From: Pseudomonas amygdali
Lineage (GTDB): Bacteria; Pseudomonadota; Gammaproteobacteria; Pseudomonadales; Pseudomonadaceae
Length of the DNA stretch: 34,248 bases
Reading direction: 5' to 3'
Assembly (NCBI RefSeq): GCF_002699855.1
Contig: NZ_LKBW01000283.1
Coordinates: 1-34,248 of the forward strand
The translations under genes were made by a program, and so were the position numbers. A model generated the notes under the pieces. It was not told the DNA's origin. It saw only the letters and a list, made by a program, of their open reading frames with translations, and searched no databases. Below are positions 17,387-25,624 of the stretch, one piece after another (positions within the stretch are counted from its first letter, which is position 1; each line of letters opens with the position of its first letter).

Positions 17387-17538
17387 GTGCGGGCCCTTCA
17401 CCTTGCCGCTACAATGCGCCGCAATTGGTGCGGTCTGTCAGAAAATTCGGCCAGCTGTAAGTGCTGCAAACTCCGGTTTATTGGGGGCTTGCCGATCTTT
17501 TCTGCCCGCACCTTCGCCACGCCCGGAAGGAGAAACCC

Positions 17539-18621
17539 ATGGGACAGCGTACCCCCCTGTTCGACCTGCACCTCGCCCTTGGCGCGAAAATGGTCGATTT
17601 TGGTGGCTGGGACATGCCGTTGCATTACGGATCGCAGGTCGAGGAACACCATCAGGTGCGTCGCGACTGTGGGGTCTTCGATGTCTCACACATGAACGTG
17701 ATCGATGTGGTTGGCCGTCAAGCCAGAACCTGGCTGCGTTACCTGCTGGCCAACGATGTGGAAAAACTGAAGACCCCGGGTCGAGCCTTGTACAGCGCCA
17801 TGCTGGACGAAAGAGGCGGGGTCATCGATGACATGATCGTCTACCTCACGCCCGAAGGTTATCGGCTGGTGGTCAATGCCGCGACCGGGGTCAAGGATCT
17901 AGCCTGGATGCAGTCGCAGCTGGGCGACTTCGATGTACAACTGATCGCGCGCAGCGAAATGGCGATGCTCGCGATTCAGGGGCCAAAGGCCAGAACCCGT
18001 ATCGCCGAGCTGGTTTCAAGCGCCCGCGCCGAACTGATCCACCAGCTCAAGCCGTTTGAAGGTCTTGATGATGGCGACTGGTTCATCGCGCGCACCGGTT
18101 ATACCGGTGAAGACGGTCTGGAAATCATGCTGCCTGCCGAAGAGGCCCAGCGTTTTTTCAATGAACTGGTCGGCGCGGGTATCTCCCCGATCGGTCTGGG
18201 CGCTCGCGATACGTTGCGCCTGGAGGCAGGCATGAACCTGTACGGTCAGGACATCGGCGAGCATGTTTCGCCGCTGGCATCGAATATGGCCTGGAGCATT
18301 GCCTGGGAACCTGCCGACCGTGATTTTATCGGTCGCGAGGCGCTGGAGAGCGAACGGGCTGAAGGAACCGCCTTCAAACTCGTGGGATTGGTGCTCGAAG
18401 AGCGCGGCGTTTTACGGGCGCATCAGGTGGTACGTGTCGCAGAAGTTGGCGAAGGAGAGATCACCAGTGGTAGTTTCTCTCCTACGCTGAGCAAATCCAT
18501 TGCTCTGGCGCGCGTTCCGATGGCAACCGCTGACCGGGCCGAGGTGGAAATCCGCGGCAAGTGGTATCCGGTGCGGGTGGTGCAGCCAGCGTTTGTGCGC
18601 CACGGCAAGGCCCTGATTTAA
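17539..18621 (+). CDS. gcvT: Glycine cleavage system T protein (aminomethyltransferase)
   Basis: GcvT has 360 residues. It transfers the aminomethyl carbon from lipoyl-GcvH to tetrahydrofolate, releasing ammonia and forming methylene-[23 protein letters not shown], the catalytic aspartate region [10 protein letters not shown] (Asp97/98), [15 protein letters not shown] and [17 protein letters not shown] are all canonical. ATG 17539 has GGAAGGAG 4 bases upstream. gcvH follows after 43 bases, so they form one unit. gcvP is not present. The 152-bp leader has no recognisable glycine riboswitch. Confidence 0.95.
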   Translation: MGQRTPLFDLHLALGAKMVDFGGWDMPLHYGSQVEEHHQVRRDCGVFDVSHMNVIDVVGRQARTWLRYLLANDVEKLKTPGRALYSAMLDERGGVIDDMIVYLTPEGYRLVVNAATGVKDLAWMQSQLGDFDVQLIARSEMAMLAIQGPKARTRIAELVSSARAELIHQLKPFEGLDDGDWFIARTGYTGEDGLEIMLPAEEAQRFFNELVGAGISPIGLGARDTLRLEAGMNLYGQDIGEHVSPLASNMAWSIAWEPADRDFIGREALESERAEGTAFKLVGLVLEERGVLRAHQVVRVAEVGEGEITSGSFSPTLSKSIALARVPMATADRAEVEIRGKWYPVRVVQPAFVRHGKALI

Positions 18622-18664
18622 CCTATGGCGGGTTTTCCGCTGACCCGATGTTGAGGATGACTAA

Positions 18665-19051
18665 ATGAGCAATATTCCCGCCGAGCTGCGTTTCGCCGAA
18701 AGTCATGAATGGGCACGTGTTGAAGCAGATGGCACCGTGACCGTCGGCATCTCGGACCACGCACAGGAAGCGCTGGGCGATGTGGTCTTCGTCGAGCTGC
18801 CGGAAATCGGCAAAGTGTTTGCTGCCGCTGACACCGCTGGTGTTGTGGAGTCGGTCAAGGCTGCTTCGGATATCTACTCGCCGGTTGCTGGCGAGGTGAT
18901 CGAAGTCAACGCAGCGCTGGGCGATTCGCCCGAGTCGCTCAACAGTGATCCGTACGACGCCTGGATCTTCAAGCTCAAGCCAACTGCCGCTGAAGCCGAT
19001 CTGGCCAAATTGCTGGATGCTGCAGGTTACAAAAGCGCGATCGGCGAATAA
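18665..19051 (+). CDS. gcvH: Glycine cleavage system H protein
   Basis: GcvH has 128 residues. It carries the lipoyl arm that shuttles the aminomethyl group between GcvP and GcvT. The lipoylated Lys65 lies in [20 protein letters not shown]. The N-terminal [11 protein letters not shown] and C-terminal [12 protein letters not shown] are typical. GTTGAGGATG precedes the ATG. It ends 14 bases before a strong bidirectional terminator, so the transcript stops at gcvT-gcvH and does not continue into gcvP. Confidence 0.95.
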   Translation: MSNIPAELRFAESHEWARVEADGTVTVGISDHAQEALGDVVFVELPEIGKVFAAADTAGVVESVKAASDIYSPVAGEVIEVNAALGDSPESLNSDPYDAWIFKLKPTAAEADLAKLLDAAGYKSAIGE

Positions 19052-19064
19052 CCAATCGCCGGAC

Positions 19065-19096
19065 AAAAAAATGCCGCTCATCGAGCGGCATTTTTT
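19065..19096. terminator. Bidirectional intrinsic terminator between gcvH and the DUF2388 gene
   Basis: A 9-bp stem ATGCCGCTC / GAGCGGCAT with a 3-base loop (19080-19082) is flanked by an A run on the left and a T run on the right (19091-19096). It therefore works for gcvH on the plus strand and for the convergent DUF2388 gene on the minus strand. Confidence 0.92.
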
Positions 19097-19120
19097 ATGC
19101 GCAGTATTTGCCAGCAGGGC

Positions 19121-19441
19121 TTACTGGTTTTCAGCGACCAGATTCTTATCCAGGATCGCGTTGGCCAGTTCCATATCTGTGGCTTTCAGGCCTGGATTGT
19201 CTTTGCGTACCTGTTCGATGGCAGCTTCCAGGAACGGACCGCGGATGCCGCCGTCACTGGCGACGAAGCTGCCTGCATCGTCTTGGGCGGCAACGATCAG
19301 CTTGTGATCCTTGAAGGTCAGGTAAGTCGAGCCGGTGGTTGCACCGGAAGACAGCACATTACGCCAGAAGGTGTCAGCCATCGCTGAACCCATTGGGATG
19401 GAAAGCAAGGCTACGGTGGCGACAGCGAACTTGAGACGCAT
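19121..19441 (-). CDS. DUF2388 secreted small protein
   Basis: This 106-residue protein has a Sec signal peptide (MRLKFAVATVALLSIPMGSA, then MADTFW) and a mature part TFWRNVLSSGATTGSTYLTF, followed by a charged C-terminal helix. It matches the DUF2388 family, which is common and often multi-copy in Pseudomonas and has no known function. Its location is predicted to be periplasmic or outside the cell. A sigma70-like promoter lies upstream at 19477-19505. It shares a terminator with gcvH. Confidence 0.82.
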   Translation of the reverse strand: MRLKFAVATVALLSIPMGSAMADTFWRNVLSSGATTGSTYLTFKDHKLIVAAQDDAGSFVASDGGIRGPFLEAAIEQVRKDNPGLKATDMELANAILDKNLVAENQ

Positions 19442-19476
19442 GATGAATTACTCCAGCTGTGGTTGTTCTGAGGGGT

Positions 19477-19505
19477 TGGATAGCCAAAGCTACGAACTAG
19501 TTCAA
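19477..19505 (-). promoter_or_regulatory. Predicted sigma70 promoter of the DUF2388 gene
   Basis: On the minus strand TTGAAC (19505-19500) is followed after 17 bases by TATCCA (19482-19477), about 35 bases upstream of the ATG. A palindrome GAACTAGTTC (19494-19503) overlaps the -35 element and could be a regulator site. Confidence 0.45.
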
Positions 19506-19582
19506 TCAAGGTGTACCGCGTAGTTCACTTTAGCTGGCTCACCACGATGCACAGCCGTCTGGAACAACGCTTTCAACCCTGA

Positions 19583-21367
19583 TCAGCGTTGCTCGCTCTG
19601 CGGTGTCACTCGCAGCACTTCCTCAAGTGTAGTCAGCCCTGCCGAGATTTTCTGGGCACCGGACAGACGCAAACTGCGCGTCCCTTCCTTGAAGGCCTGG
19701 CGACGCATGGCGGTCAGGTCCAGGTCCGCAGAAATCAATGCCTTGATGTTGTCGGACATGACCATGATCTCGTAAACCCCGGCCCGTCCCCGATAGCCGG
19801 TATCGCGACATTCCACACAACCGACCGCCTGATGTGCGCCGGGCGGTACGGGGGCCTGCCATGGGCGGGTCAGGGTTTGCCAGTCGGTTTCGTTCAGATT
19901 GATCGGTGCCTTGCAGTGCGGACACAGGGTCCGCACCAGACGCTGGGCCATGACGCCAAGGATGGTCGCCTTGAGCAGGTAATGCGGCACACCCAGCTCG
20001 AGCATACGGCTGATGGCGCTGGGTGCGTCGTTGGTGTGCAGCGTCGACAGCACCAAATGCCCGGTGAGTGCCGCCTGAATGGCCATTTCAGCGGTCTCCA
20101 GGTCGCGAATCTCGCCGATCATGATGATATCCGGGTCCTGTCGCATCAGCGCGCGCACGCCGGCGGCAAAGCTCAGTTCGATGTTGTGCTGCACCTGCAT
20201 CTGGTTGAAGGCCGGCTCGACCATCTCGATGGGGTCTTCGATGGTGCACAGGTTGACCTCGGAGGTCGCCAGTTTCTTGAGGGTGGTGTACAGCGTGGTG
20301 GTCTTGCCCGAACCGGTCGGGCCGGTGACCAGAATGATGCCGTTGGGCTGACGGGTCATTTCCTGCCAGCGCCGCAGGTCGTCACTGGAGAAGCCCAGTT
20401 GGTCGAAGTCCTTGAGCAACACCTCGGGGTCGAAGATCCGCATGACCATTTTTTCGCCGAACGCGGTCGGCAGGGTCGACAGGCGCAACTCCACTTCACG
20501 ATTTTCAGGCGTGGTGGTCTTGACCCGCCCGTCCTGTGGTTTGCGTTTTTCGGCGACGTTCATCCGCCCCAGGCTTTTCAGGCGGCTGACAATCGCCATG
20601 ATCACCTGCGCCGGAAACTGGTAAACGTTATGCAGCACGCCGTCGATGCGAAACCGCACGGTGCCCTGTTCGCGGCGCGGCTCGATGTGAATATCGCTGG
20701 CGCGTTGCTGGAAGGCGTACTGGAACAGCCAGTCGACGATATTGACGATGTGCGCGTCGTTGGCGTCAGGCTCCTGATCGCTGGCGCCGAGCTTGAGCAA
20801 CTGTTCGAAGTTGCCCATGTTGCTCATTTTTTGCTCAGAGGCGCTGGCACCGCTGACCGACTTGGCCAGCCTGAAAAACTCCATCGCCATGCGCTGGATG
20901 TCTGACGGGTTGGCGACCACACGTTTGATCTGCAGCTTGAGCACATGCGTCAGGTCGGCTTCCCATGAGCGCACATAAGGCTGCGCGCTGGCGATGGTCA
21001 CCGATTCGCGATCGACCGCCACGGCCAGAATCTTGTGGCGCTGGGCAAAGGCGTAGGACATCAGTGGCGTGACCGCCGCGACGTTGATCTTCAGCGGATC
21101 GATACGCATGTAAGGCTGGCCACAGGTTTTGGCCAGCCAGGCGGTCAGGGTTTCCACGTCCAGCTTCTTGCCCGGCCGCTTGAGGTCGTCAAACTGCAGC
21201 GAAGCGAGAAACTCGAGGGGATGCAGCTGGATGTTCACCGCGCTGCGACGTTGGGTGAGTGCCGTTTCCGCGTCGTCCTGGCCGAGATAGCCTTCGGCAA
21301 CCAGATCACGCAACACATCATTCAGATCGAGCCAGCGATCCTGTGAAGAGGGGGCCAGGGCTGCCAT
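19583..21367 (-). CDS. GspE/PilB-type secretion ATPase, orphan
   Basis: This is a 594-residue type II secretion / type IV pilus assembly ATPase. An N-terminal GspE-N-like region (about 1-160) is followed by the N2 domain (QQRASDIHIEPRREQGTVRF) and the catalytic domain. The Walker A is GPTGSGKTTT (about 349-358), the Asp box QDPDIIMIGEIRDLETAEMA, and the His box GHLVLSTLHTNDAPS. The zinc tetracysteine motif (CPHC about 480, CVEC about 517) marks the GspE/PilB class. Start ATG 21367 has AAGGAG five bases upstream; the open frame extends further without family sequence. No pseudopilin, GspF or secretin gene is nearby, so its partner machine must be elsewhere, or the protein may serve a separate role. 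Confidence 0.9.
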   Translation of the reverse strand: MAALAPSSQDRWLDLNDVLRDLVAEGYLGQDDAETALTQRRSAVNIQLHPLEFLASLQFDDLKRPGKKLDVETLTAWLAKTCGQPYMRIDPLKINVAAVTPLMSYAFAQRHKILAVAVDRESVTIASAQPYVRSWEADLTHVLKLQIKRVVANPSDIQRMAMEFFRLAKSVSGASASEQKMSNMGNFEQLLKLGASDQEPDANDAHIVNIVDWLFQYAFQQRASDIHIEPRREQGTVRFRIDGVLHNVYQFPAQVIMAIVSRLKSLGRMNVAEKRKPQDGRVKTTTPENREVELRLSTLPTAFGEKMVMRIFDPEVLLKDFDQLGFSSDDLRRWQEMTRQPNGIILVTGPTGSGKTTTLYTTLKKLATSEVNLCTIEDPIEMVEPAFNQMQVQHNIELSFAAGVRALMRQDPDIIMIGEIRDLETAEMAIQAALTGHLVLSTLHTNDAPSAISRMLELGVPHYLLKATILGVMAQRLVRTLCPHCKAPINLNETDWQTLTRPWQAPVPPGAHQAVGCVECRDTGYRGRAGVYEIMVMSDNIKALISADLDLTAMRRQAFKEGTRSLRLSGAQKISAGLTTLEEVLRVTPQSEQR

Positions 21368-21477
21368 GTGGGCTCCTTGAGGCACTTCGTCATTGGACGA
21401 TGAACAAGAGTAGACGCCAAGCGTGACAGCGTTACTCGTTCTATGCGACCGGGAATTGCCGAAGCGGCTAAATTGAG

Positions 21478-21825
21478 TCAGCCGGTCGCCAGGGCCACGT
21501 GCGTTTGTGGGCTGTTCTGCGCGTCGATCTGTTCGACTTCCACGGAGCATACATCGATCAGGTTACGCATTTTTTCGCCGATCACCTGCGCTCTGTGCCA
21601 GCTCAGGCTGGCAACTTGCAGGCCGATGAGCAGCGTCTTCTCTTGTCGCGCCACACTGAGCTGGTCGGGAATCAGGTACTGCATTGCAAACAGGTTCAGC
21701 ACCTGACAAAGCAATGCAGGCTCGGCTGCAGCAACAATTTGGTAGCGCGCACAGCATGCCGCATTGCTGGATGACCAGTTGTCGGGACGCTGCAAGGGGG
21801 CGGTAACGGCTTCAAGGTCAGGCAT
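21478..21825 (-). CDS. Small ACT-like domain protein, function unknown
   Basis: This 115-residue protein has a middle part (ARYQIVAAAEPALLCQVLNL, then FAMQYLIPDQLSVARQEKTL, then LIGLQVASL) that follows the beta-alpha-beta-beta-alpha-beta pattern of an ACT domain. It is reminiscent of small regulatory subunits such as IlvM. This is pattern recognition only. ATG 21825 has GGAG eight bases upstream; the reading frame is open for 22 more codons. It is divergent from an Lrp-family regulator gene 124 bp away, which suggests an amino-acid-sensing or amino-acid-regulated role. Confidence 0.6.
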   Translation of the reverse strand: MPDLEAVTAPLQRPDNWSSSNAACCARYQIVAAAEPALLCQVLNLFAMQYLIPDQLSVARQEKTLLIGLQVASLSWHRAQVIGEKMRNLIDVCSVEVEQIDAQNSPQTHVALATG

Positions 21826-21949
21826 GTGGATACTCCAGAACAGTGGGAAAATCTTTACATGCCAAAAAAGAAATTTCTGGTCCATCATCATCTGGATTAG
21901 GCTTCATTGGACTTGTTAATGCGTAAAAAGCCAATGCGGAAAATTAATT

Positions 21950-22429
21950 ATGCAAACCGAGCTGGACGTTTACGACCGCAAGATTCTGGCGCTGCTACAA
22001 GAGGACGCGTCGCTCTCCAGCGCGCAGATTGCCGAGCAGGTCGGCCTCTCGCAATCGCCTTGTTGGCGGCGCATTCAGCGGCTCAAGGATGAAGGGGTCA
22101 TTCGTCGTCAGGTTGCGTTGCTGGATCGCAAGAAAATCGGCCTGAACACACAGATTTTCGCCGAGGTAAAACTCAACGCCCACGGGCGCTCCAACTTCAC
22201 CGAGTTCACCGACTCGATTCGTGGCTTCCCGGAGGTGTTGGAGTGCTATGTACTGATGGGGTCGGTGGATTTTCTGCTGCGCATCGTGACGCCGGATATC
22301 GAGGCATACGAGCGGTTCTTCTTCGAAAAGCTGTCGCTGGTGCCCGGCATCCAGGAAGTGAACTCGACAGTGGCGCTGTCCGAGATCAAATCCACCACCA
22401 GCCTGCCGCTGCTGCGCCAGGGTGGCTGA
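21950..22429 (+). CDS. Lrp/AsnC-family regulator
   Basis: This second Lrp-family protein in the window has 159 residues. The AsnC helix-turn-helix (LDVYDRKILALLQEDASLSS, AEQVGLSQSPCWRRIQRLKD) is followed by an RAM effector domain (FAEVKLNAHGRSNFTEF, VLECYVLMGSVDFLLRIV). It differs from DadR and is not next to an obvious catabolic gene. Its likely local target is the divergent ACT-like gene. The ATG follows an A/T-rich stretch with GCGGAAAA as a modest ribosome site. The REP array begins 27 bases after its stop. Confidence 0.88.
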   Translation: MQTELDVYDRKILALLQEDASLSSAQIAEQVGLSQSPCWRRIQRLKDEGVIRRQVALLDRKKIGLNTQIFAEVKLNAHGRSNFTEFTDSIRGFPEVLECYVLMGSVDFLLRIVTPDIEAYERFFFEKLSLVPGIQEVNSTVALSEIKSTTSLPLLRQGG

Positions 22430-22455
22430 ACGTGCGCTTTTGACCATCCCGCATG

Positions 22456-22798
22456 CTCAAGATCGGACGCAGAGCGTCCAGAACGGCGTCCCCACGCGGA
22501 GCGTGGGAACGATAGTTAACCTACGCATCAAGATGACTATCGTGCCAATGCTCCGCGTTGGCATGCAGTTCGTGACGCTCTGCGTCACAAGTTTGCGCCG
22601 CACCGAATACTCAAGATCGGACGCGGAGCGTCCAGAACGGCGTCCCCACGCGGAGCGTGGGGACGATAGTTAACCTAAGCATCAAGATGACTATCGTGCC
22701 AATGCTCCGCGTTGGCATGCAGTTCGTGACGCTCTGCGTCACAAGTTTGCGCCGCACCACATGTTCAAGATCGGACGCGGAGCGTGGGGACGATAATC
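22456..22798. repeat. Tandem array of a 154-bp REP-type unit (2 full + 1 truncated)
   Basis: Copies start at 22456, 22610 and 22764 with an exact period of 154 bp. The two full copies differ at only a few positions. Each full unit has four hairpins. In copy 1 these are (a) GGACGC-aga-GCGTCC at 22465-22479, (b) CCCACGC-gga-GCGTGGG at 22491-22507, (c) TGCCAA…TTGGCA at 22543-22563 and (d) GTGACGC-tct-GCGTCAC at 22572-22588. Hairpins b and c face each other, with ACGATAGT and ACTATCGT as inverted flanks, so the unit is a REP doublet with extra palindromes. The third copy keeps only hairpin a fused to the end of b. The 389-bp gap between lrp and the CYTH-CHAD gene holds nothing else recognisable. 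Confidence 0.93.
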
Positions 22799-22818
22799 AA
22801 CGCCACGAAATCCAGCCG

Positions 22819-24186
22819 TTACAAACGCAACAGGGTTTTCCACGCGCGGCTCTGGAATACGGTGATTGCCTGTTGCACGCGTGCATCAAGGACTTCATCG
22901 CTGATGTCCAGATTGGCCAGTTCTTCCAGCTTGCGTAGTTCGCCGTACAGGCGGTCCAGCTCCGGCAGGTCCAGTGCGCCGCGTGCCCAGTGCAGCCAAG
23001 CCTGAATGCGCTCGATGCGCGGTAGTTGTTCGGCCAGGTCTTCTGGCTGCTGCTGATAGCGGCTCAGTTGCAGCGACGTCGCTTCTTCACCCAGCAGGCG
23101 TGGCAGCCAGCTGCTCAACAGCGCAGCGCCCTGACGATTGCCACGGGTATTGCGCTCTGTGGTCCAGCTGCGCGCCAGCAACCAACGCGAAGTGTTCAGC
23201 GAGAACTCGCCCCAGCGGGTGTCCTGCAACTCTTCCAGAAACTGATCGTGGGCGGCACCGCGTACATCGGCATCTTCCTGCCCGGCCTGAACCAGCGGGC
23301 GCCAGTCTTCCAGCAAGGCGTCCAGCGAGGTACGCAGTTGCGCGGTCGAGGCCCGTGGGGCGGCCTGGCCAAGGCTGCTGGTCAGGGCACGCAACTCGGC
23401 GAGCATCTCGACCCAGTCCTGCAGCAGACGCCAGTGGCCGTTGAAACGGTATTGCTCGGCCAGACGCTGGCTGCTGCCCAGCAGATGCCAGGCCAGCGCG
23501 GAGTAGGCTTCGTCCAGCGGCGTTTCTGCGTGCAGAGCGGGAGCGTGCAGGCTCAGCGAGTAGCTGCTGGCATCAAGCAGGCGATAACCGCGCTCTGCCT
23601 TGCTGATATCGCACGGCATCAACGGCAGCGTTGCAGCCAGCTCGGCGGCCAGTTCCAGCAGCGCGGCAGGTTCGCCTTCGCGCAGTTCAAGCTCCAGCTC
23701 GCAGATTTCTTCCTTTTGCTTGCCTGCAACCACCTGGCCCAGGTCCAGCGCGGCTTCGATCACCACTTTGGCCTTGCCACGACCCCAGGCAATTTCGGCC
23801 TTTTCACGGATGAAATCGGTGGTGAACAACGGCTTGATGGTTTTCTTGTCCAGCCCGGCCAGTTGCTCGGGCCAGCAATCGCCTTCGAGCTTTTTCAGGT
23901 CGAGCTTGGCTTTGCTCAGGTCCCACTTGTATTCATTGCGCTCGGACAGGCCGGCAACACTTTGCCCGCGCGTCTTCATGGTCTGGATGATCTGATCGCC
24001 ATCGCGACGGATGCGCAGGGCGACTTTGGCCTGTGCCAGCTCGCCCTCTGGGGTATCGAAATACTGGTTCGACAGTTCAAGGCGCTCCCAGCCACTCTTG
24101 TTGCGCTTCTTGAGCAACGGGTGTTCGCGCAGTGCAGCGAGGGTCTCGCGGCTGACGCGGAGTTTGATTTCTGTTTCTTTTTGCAT
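22819..24186 (-). CDS. CYTH-CHAD protein (inorganic triphosphatase-like)
   Basis: This 455-residue protein has an N-terminal CYTH tunnel domain with the signature ExExK as ETEIK (Glu4, Glu6, Lys8), plus the Arg/Lys/Glu-rich strands AKVALRIRRDGDQIIQTMKT and EICELELELREGEPA. A C-terminal helical CHAD domain (about 220-455) is rich in His and Arg and binds polyphosphate. The architecture is that of E. coli YgiF, which hydrolyses inorganic triphosphate. ATG 24186 puts ETEIK at the proper distance from the N-terminus; the longer open frame to 24273 is not supported. It is divergent from argE. Confidence 0.88.
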   Translation of the reverse strand: MQKETEIKLRVSRETLAALREHPLLKKRNKSGWERLELSNQYFDTPEGELAQAKVALRIRRDGDQIIQTMKTRGQSVAGLSERNEYKWDLSKAKLDLKKLEGDCWPEQLAGLDKKTIKPLFTTDFIREKAEIAWGRGKAKVVIEAALDLGQVVAGKQKEEICELELELREGEPAALLELAAELAATLPLMPCDISKAERGYRLLDASSYSLSLHAPALHAETPLDEAYSALAWHLLGSSQRLAEQYRFNGHWRLLQDWVEMLAELRALTSSLGQAAPRASTAQLRTSLDALLEDWRPLVQAGQEDADVRGAAHDQFLEELQDTRWGEFSLNTSRWLLARSWTTERNTRGNRQGAALLSSWLPRLLGEEATSLQLSRYQQQPEDLAEQLPRIERIQAWLHWARGALDLPELDRLYGELRKLEELANLDISDEVLDARVQQAITVFQSRAWKTLLRL

Positions 24187-24349
24187 GGCCGGGGGAATCC
24201 AAACGCTGATACTGATAAACGGGAGCGCAGCCCATGACTGAACGGCTGCTAAGGCCGTTAGTGTACAGGACATGGCCCGAAACGGTTTATTCCTGGGTTG
24301 CTATGGCCCTATGATGGGCCGTGTTTCGTCTTGATTACAGGAAGCGCCC

Positions 24350-25498
24350 ATGCCGTTGCCGTCCATGAAAGACCAGTTCGCCGCCTTGATCGCTGCGCCA
24401 TCGGTGAGCTGCACGCAGCCTTCTCTGGACCAGACCAACCGGCCTGTCATCGATCTGCTCGCCGGATGGCTCGGGGATCTGGGTTTTGCCTGCGACATCC
24501 AGCAGGTTTCCCCCGGCAAGTTCAATCTGTTGGCAACTTATGGCACAGGTCCGGGCGGCCTGGTGCTGGCGGGCCACAGCGACACCGTACCTTTCGACGA
24601 GGCGCTGTGGAAAACCGACCCGTTGAAGCTCACCGAAGTCGATGGCCGCTGGGTCGGGCTGGGCAGCTGCGACATGAAGGGCTTCTTTGCGCTGATCATC
24701 GAGGCGGTGCGTGGGCTTATTGATCAACCGTTCAAACAGCCGCTGCTGATCCTCGCCACCTGCGATGAAGAAAGCTCGATGGCCGGGGCTCGCGCACTGG
24801 CAGAGGCCGGACGTCCGCTGGGCCGCGCAGCAGTTATCGGAGAGCCGACCGGGCTCAAGCCGATTCGCCTGCACAAAGGCGTAATGATGGAACGCATCCA
24901 CATCCTTGGGCGCAGCGGCCATTCTTCAGACCCCAGCCTTGGCCACAGCGCGCTGGAGGCCATGCACGACGCGATCAGCGAACTCAAGGGCCTGCGTACG
25001 CAATGGCAAGCGCAATACCGCAACCCGCAGTTCACTGTGCCGCAACCGACCCTGAACCTGGGCTGCATTCATGGTGGCGATAACCCGAACCGGATTTGTG
25101 GCCAGTGCTCGCTGGAATTTGACCTGCGCCCATTGCCGGGCATGGACCCTGAGGTGCTGCGGGCAGCCATTCGCCACAAGCTTGAGCCGCTGGCCGAGCT
25201 GCACCAGGTAAAGATCGACTATGCTCCGCTGTTCCCCGAGTGTGCGCCCTTCGAACAGGCTGCTGACGTTGAACTTGTGCGCGTTGCTGAACGACTGACC
25301 GGTCATACGGCTGCAGCAGTAGCATTCGGCACCGAAGCGCCTTATCTTCAGCGCCTTGGCTGTGAAACGCTGGTGCTCGGCCCGGGCGATATCGCCTGTG
25401 CGCATCAGCCGGGGGAATACCTCGAAATGTCACGTCTGGACCCTACAGTGCGTCTGTTACGTCAATTGATCGAACATTACTGCCTGACTCCCCAGTGA
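24350..25498 (+). CDS. argE: Acetylornithine deacetylase
   Basis: ArgE (M20 metallopeptidase family) has 382 residues. It hydrolyses N-acetylornithine to ornithine and acetate. Metal-binding and catalytic residues are visible: His76 and Asp78 (AGHSDTVP), Asp108 (GLGSCDMKGFFA), Glu140/Glu141 (ATCDEESS), Glu165 (IGEPTGLK) and a C-terminal His (CAHQPGEYLE). The dimerisation segment contains GRSGHSSDPSLGHSALEAM. AGGAAG lies about 7 bases before the ATG. It is followed by argA on the same strand. Pseudomonas also recycles acetyl groups through ArgJ, so this is one of two possible routes. Confidence 0.92.
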   Translation: MPLPSMKDQFAALIAAPSVSCTQPSLDQTNRPVIDLLAGWLGDLGFACDIQQVSPGKFNLLATYGTGPGGLVLAGHSDTVPFDEALWKTDPLKLTEVDGRWVGLGSCDMKGFFALIIEAVRGLIDQPFKQPLLILATCDEESSMAGARALAEAGRPLGRAAVIGEPTGLKPIRLHKGVMMERIHILGRSGHSSDPSLGHSALEAMHDAISELKGLRTQWQAQYRNPQFTVPQPTLNLGCIHGGDNPNRICGQCSLEFDLRPLPGMDPEVLRAAIRHKLEPLAELHQVKIDYAPLFPECAPFEQAADVELVRVAERLTGHTAAAVAFGTEAPYLQRLGCETLVLGPGDIACAHQPGEYLEMSRLDPTVRLLRQLIEHYCLTPQ

Positions 25499-25536
25499 GC
25501 CCGGTACTATCAACGTTGAATAAAAGGAGATTGCGC

Positions 25537-25563
25537 GTGTTGCCAAGCCTGTTCCGACGATAA
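25537..25563 (+). CDS. Putative argA leader peptide ending Arg-Arg
   Basis: A tiny reading frame GTG TTG CCA AGC CTG TTC CGA CGA TAA encodes (f)M-L-P-S-L-F-R-R. It has a strong Shine-Dalgarno AAAAGGAGA (25522-25530) six bases upstream, better than the one in front of argA itself. It lies 61 bases before the argA start. Two consecutive arginine codons just before the stop, upstream of the first gene of arginine synthesis, suggest ribosome-mediated control by arginine. A weak hairpin (CACA-ccgt-TGTG, 25567-25578) and a T-rich stretch follow. No proof of translation exists; a chance ORF of this size is possible. Confidence 0.42.
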   Translation: MLPSLFRR

Positions 25564-25624
25564 CCACCACACCGTTGTGCGTGCTTTTTCTCTTCGTCCA
25601 TTTTCTCTACAGGCTCTTGTTGTC

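Noticed and set aside
17387..17538. Possible glycine riboswitch before gcvT
   Set aside because: The 152-bp leader was read for the paired aptamer motifs of glycine riboswitches; none is convincing, so it is reported only as a leader.
21368..21550. 61-residue N-terminal extension of the secretion ATPase
   Set aside because: It has no family sequence, and a clear AAGGAG precedes the internal ATG at 21367.
22430..22818. CRISPR array in the repetitive region after lrp
   Set aside because: The repeats are a 154-bp composite unit of palindromes, with no short constant repeat alternating with unique spacers.
23026..24237. 403-residue open frame opposite the CYTH-CHAD gene
   Set aside because: The Gln-rich product is typical of antisense reading of a Leu/Gln-rich high-GC gene; the CYTH ExExK motif on the other strand is decisive.
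25567..25578. Classical attenuator terminator after the argA leader frame
   Set aside because: Only a 4-bp CACA/TGTG stem is visible before the T-rich tract, too weak to call an intrinsic terminator by eye; listed only as part of the leader hypothesis.
25577..25624. GTG-started 16-residue N-terminal extension of ArgA
   Set aside because: It has no Shine-Dalgarno, and the protein from ATG 25625 already has the normal N-terminus and length.
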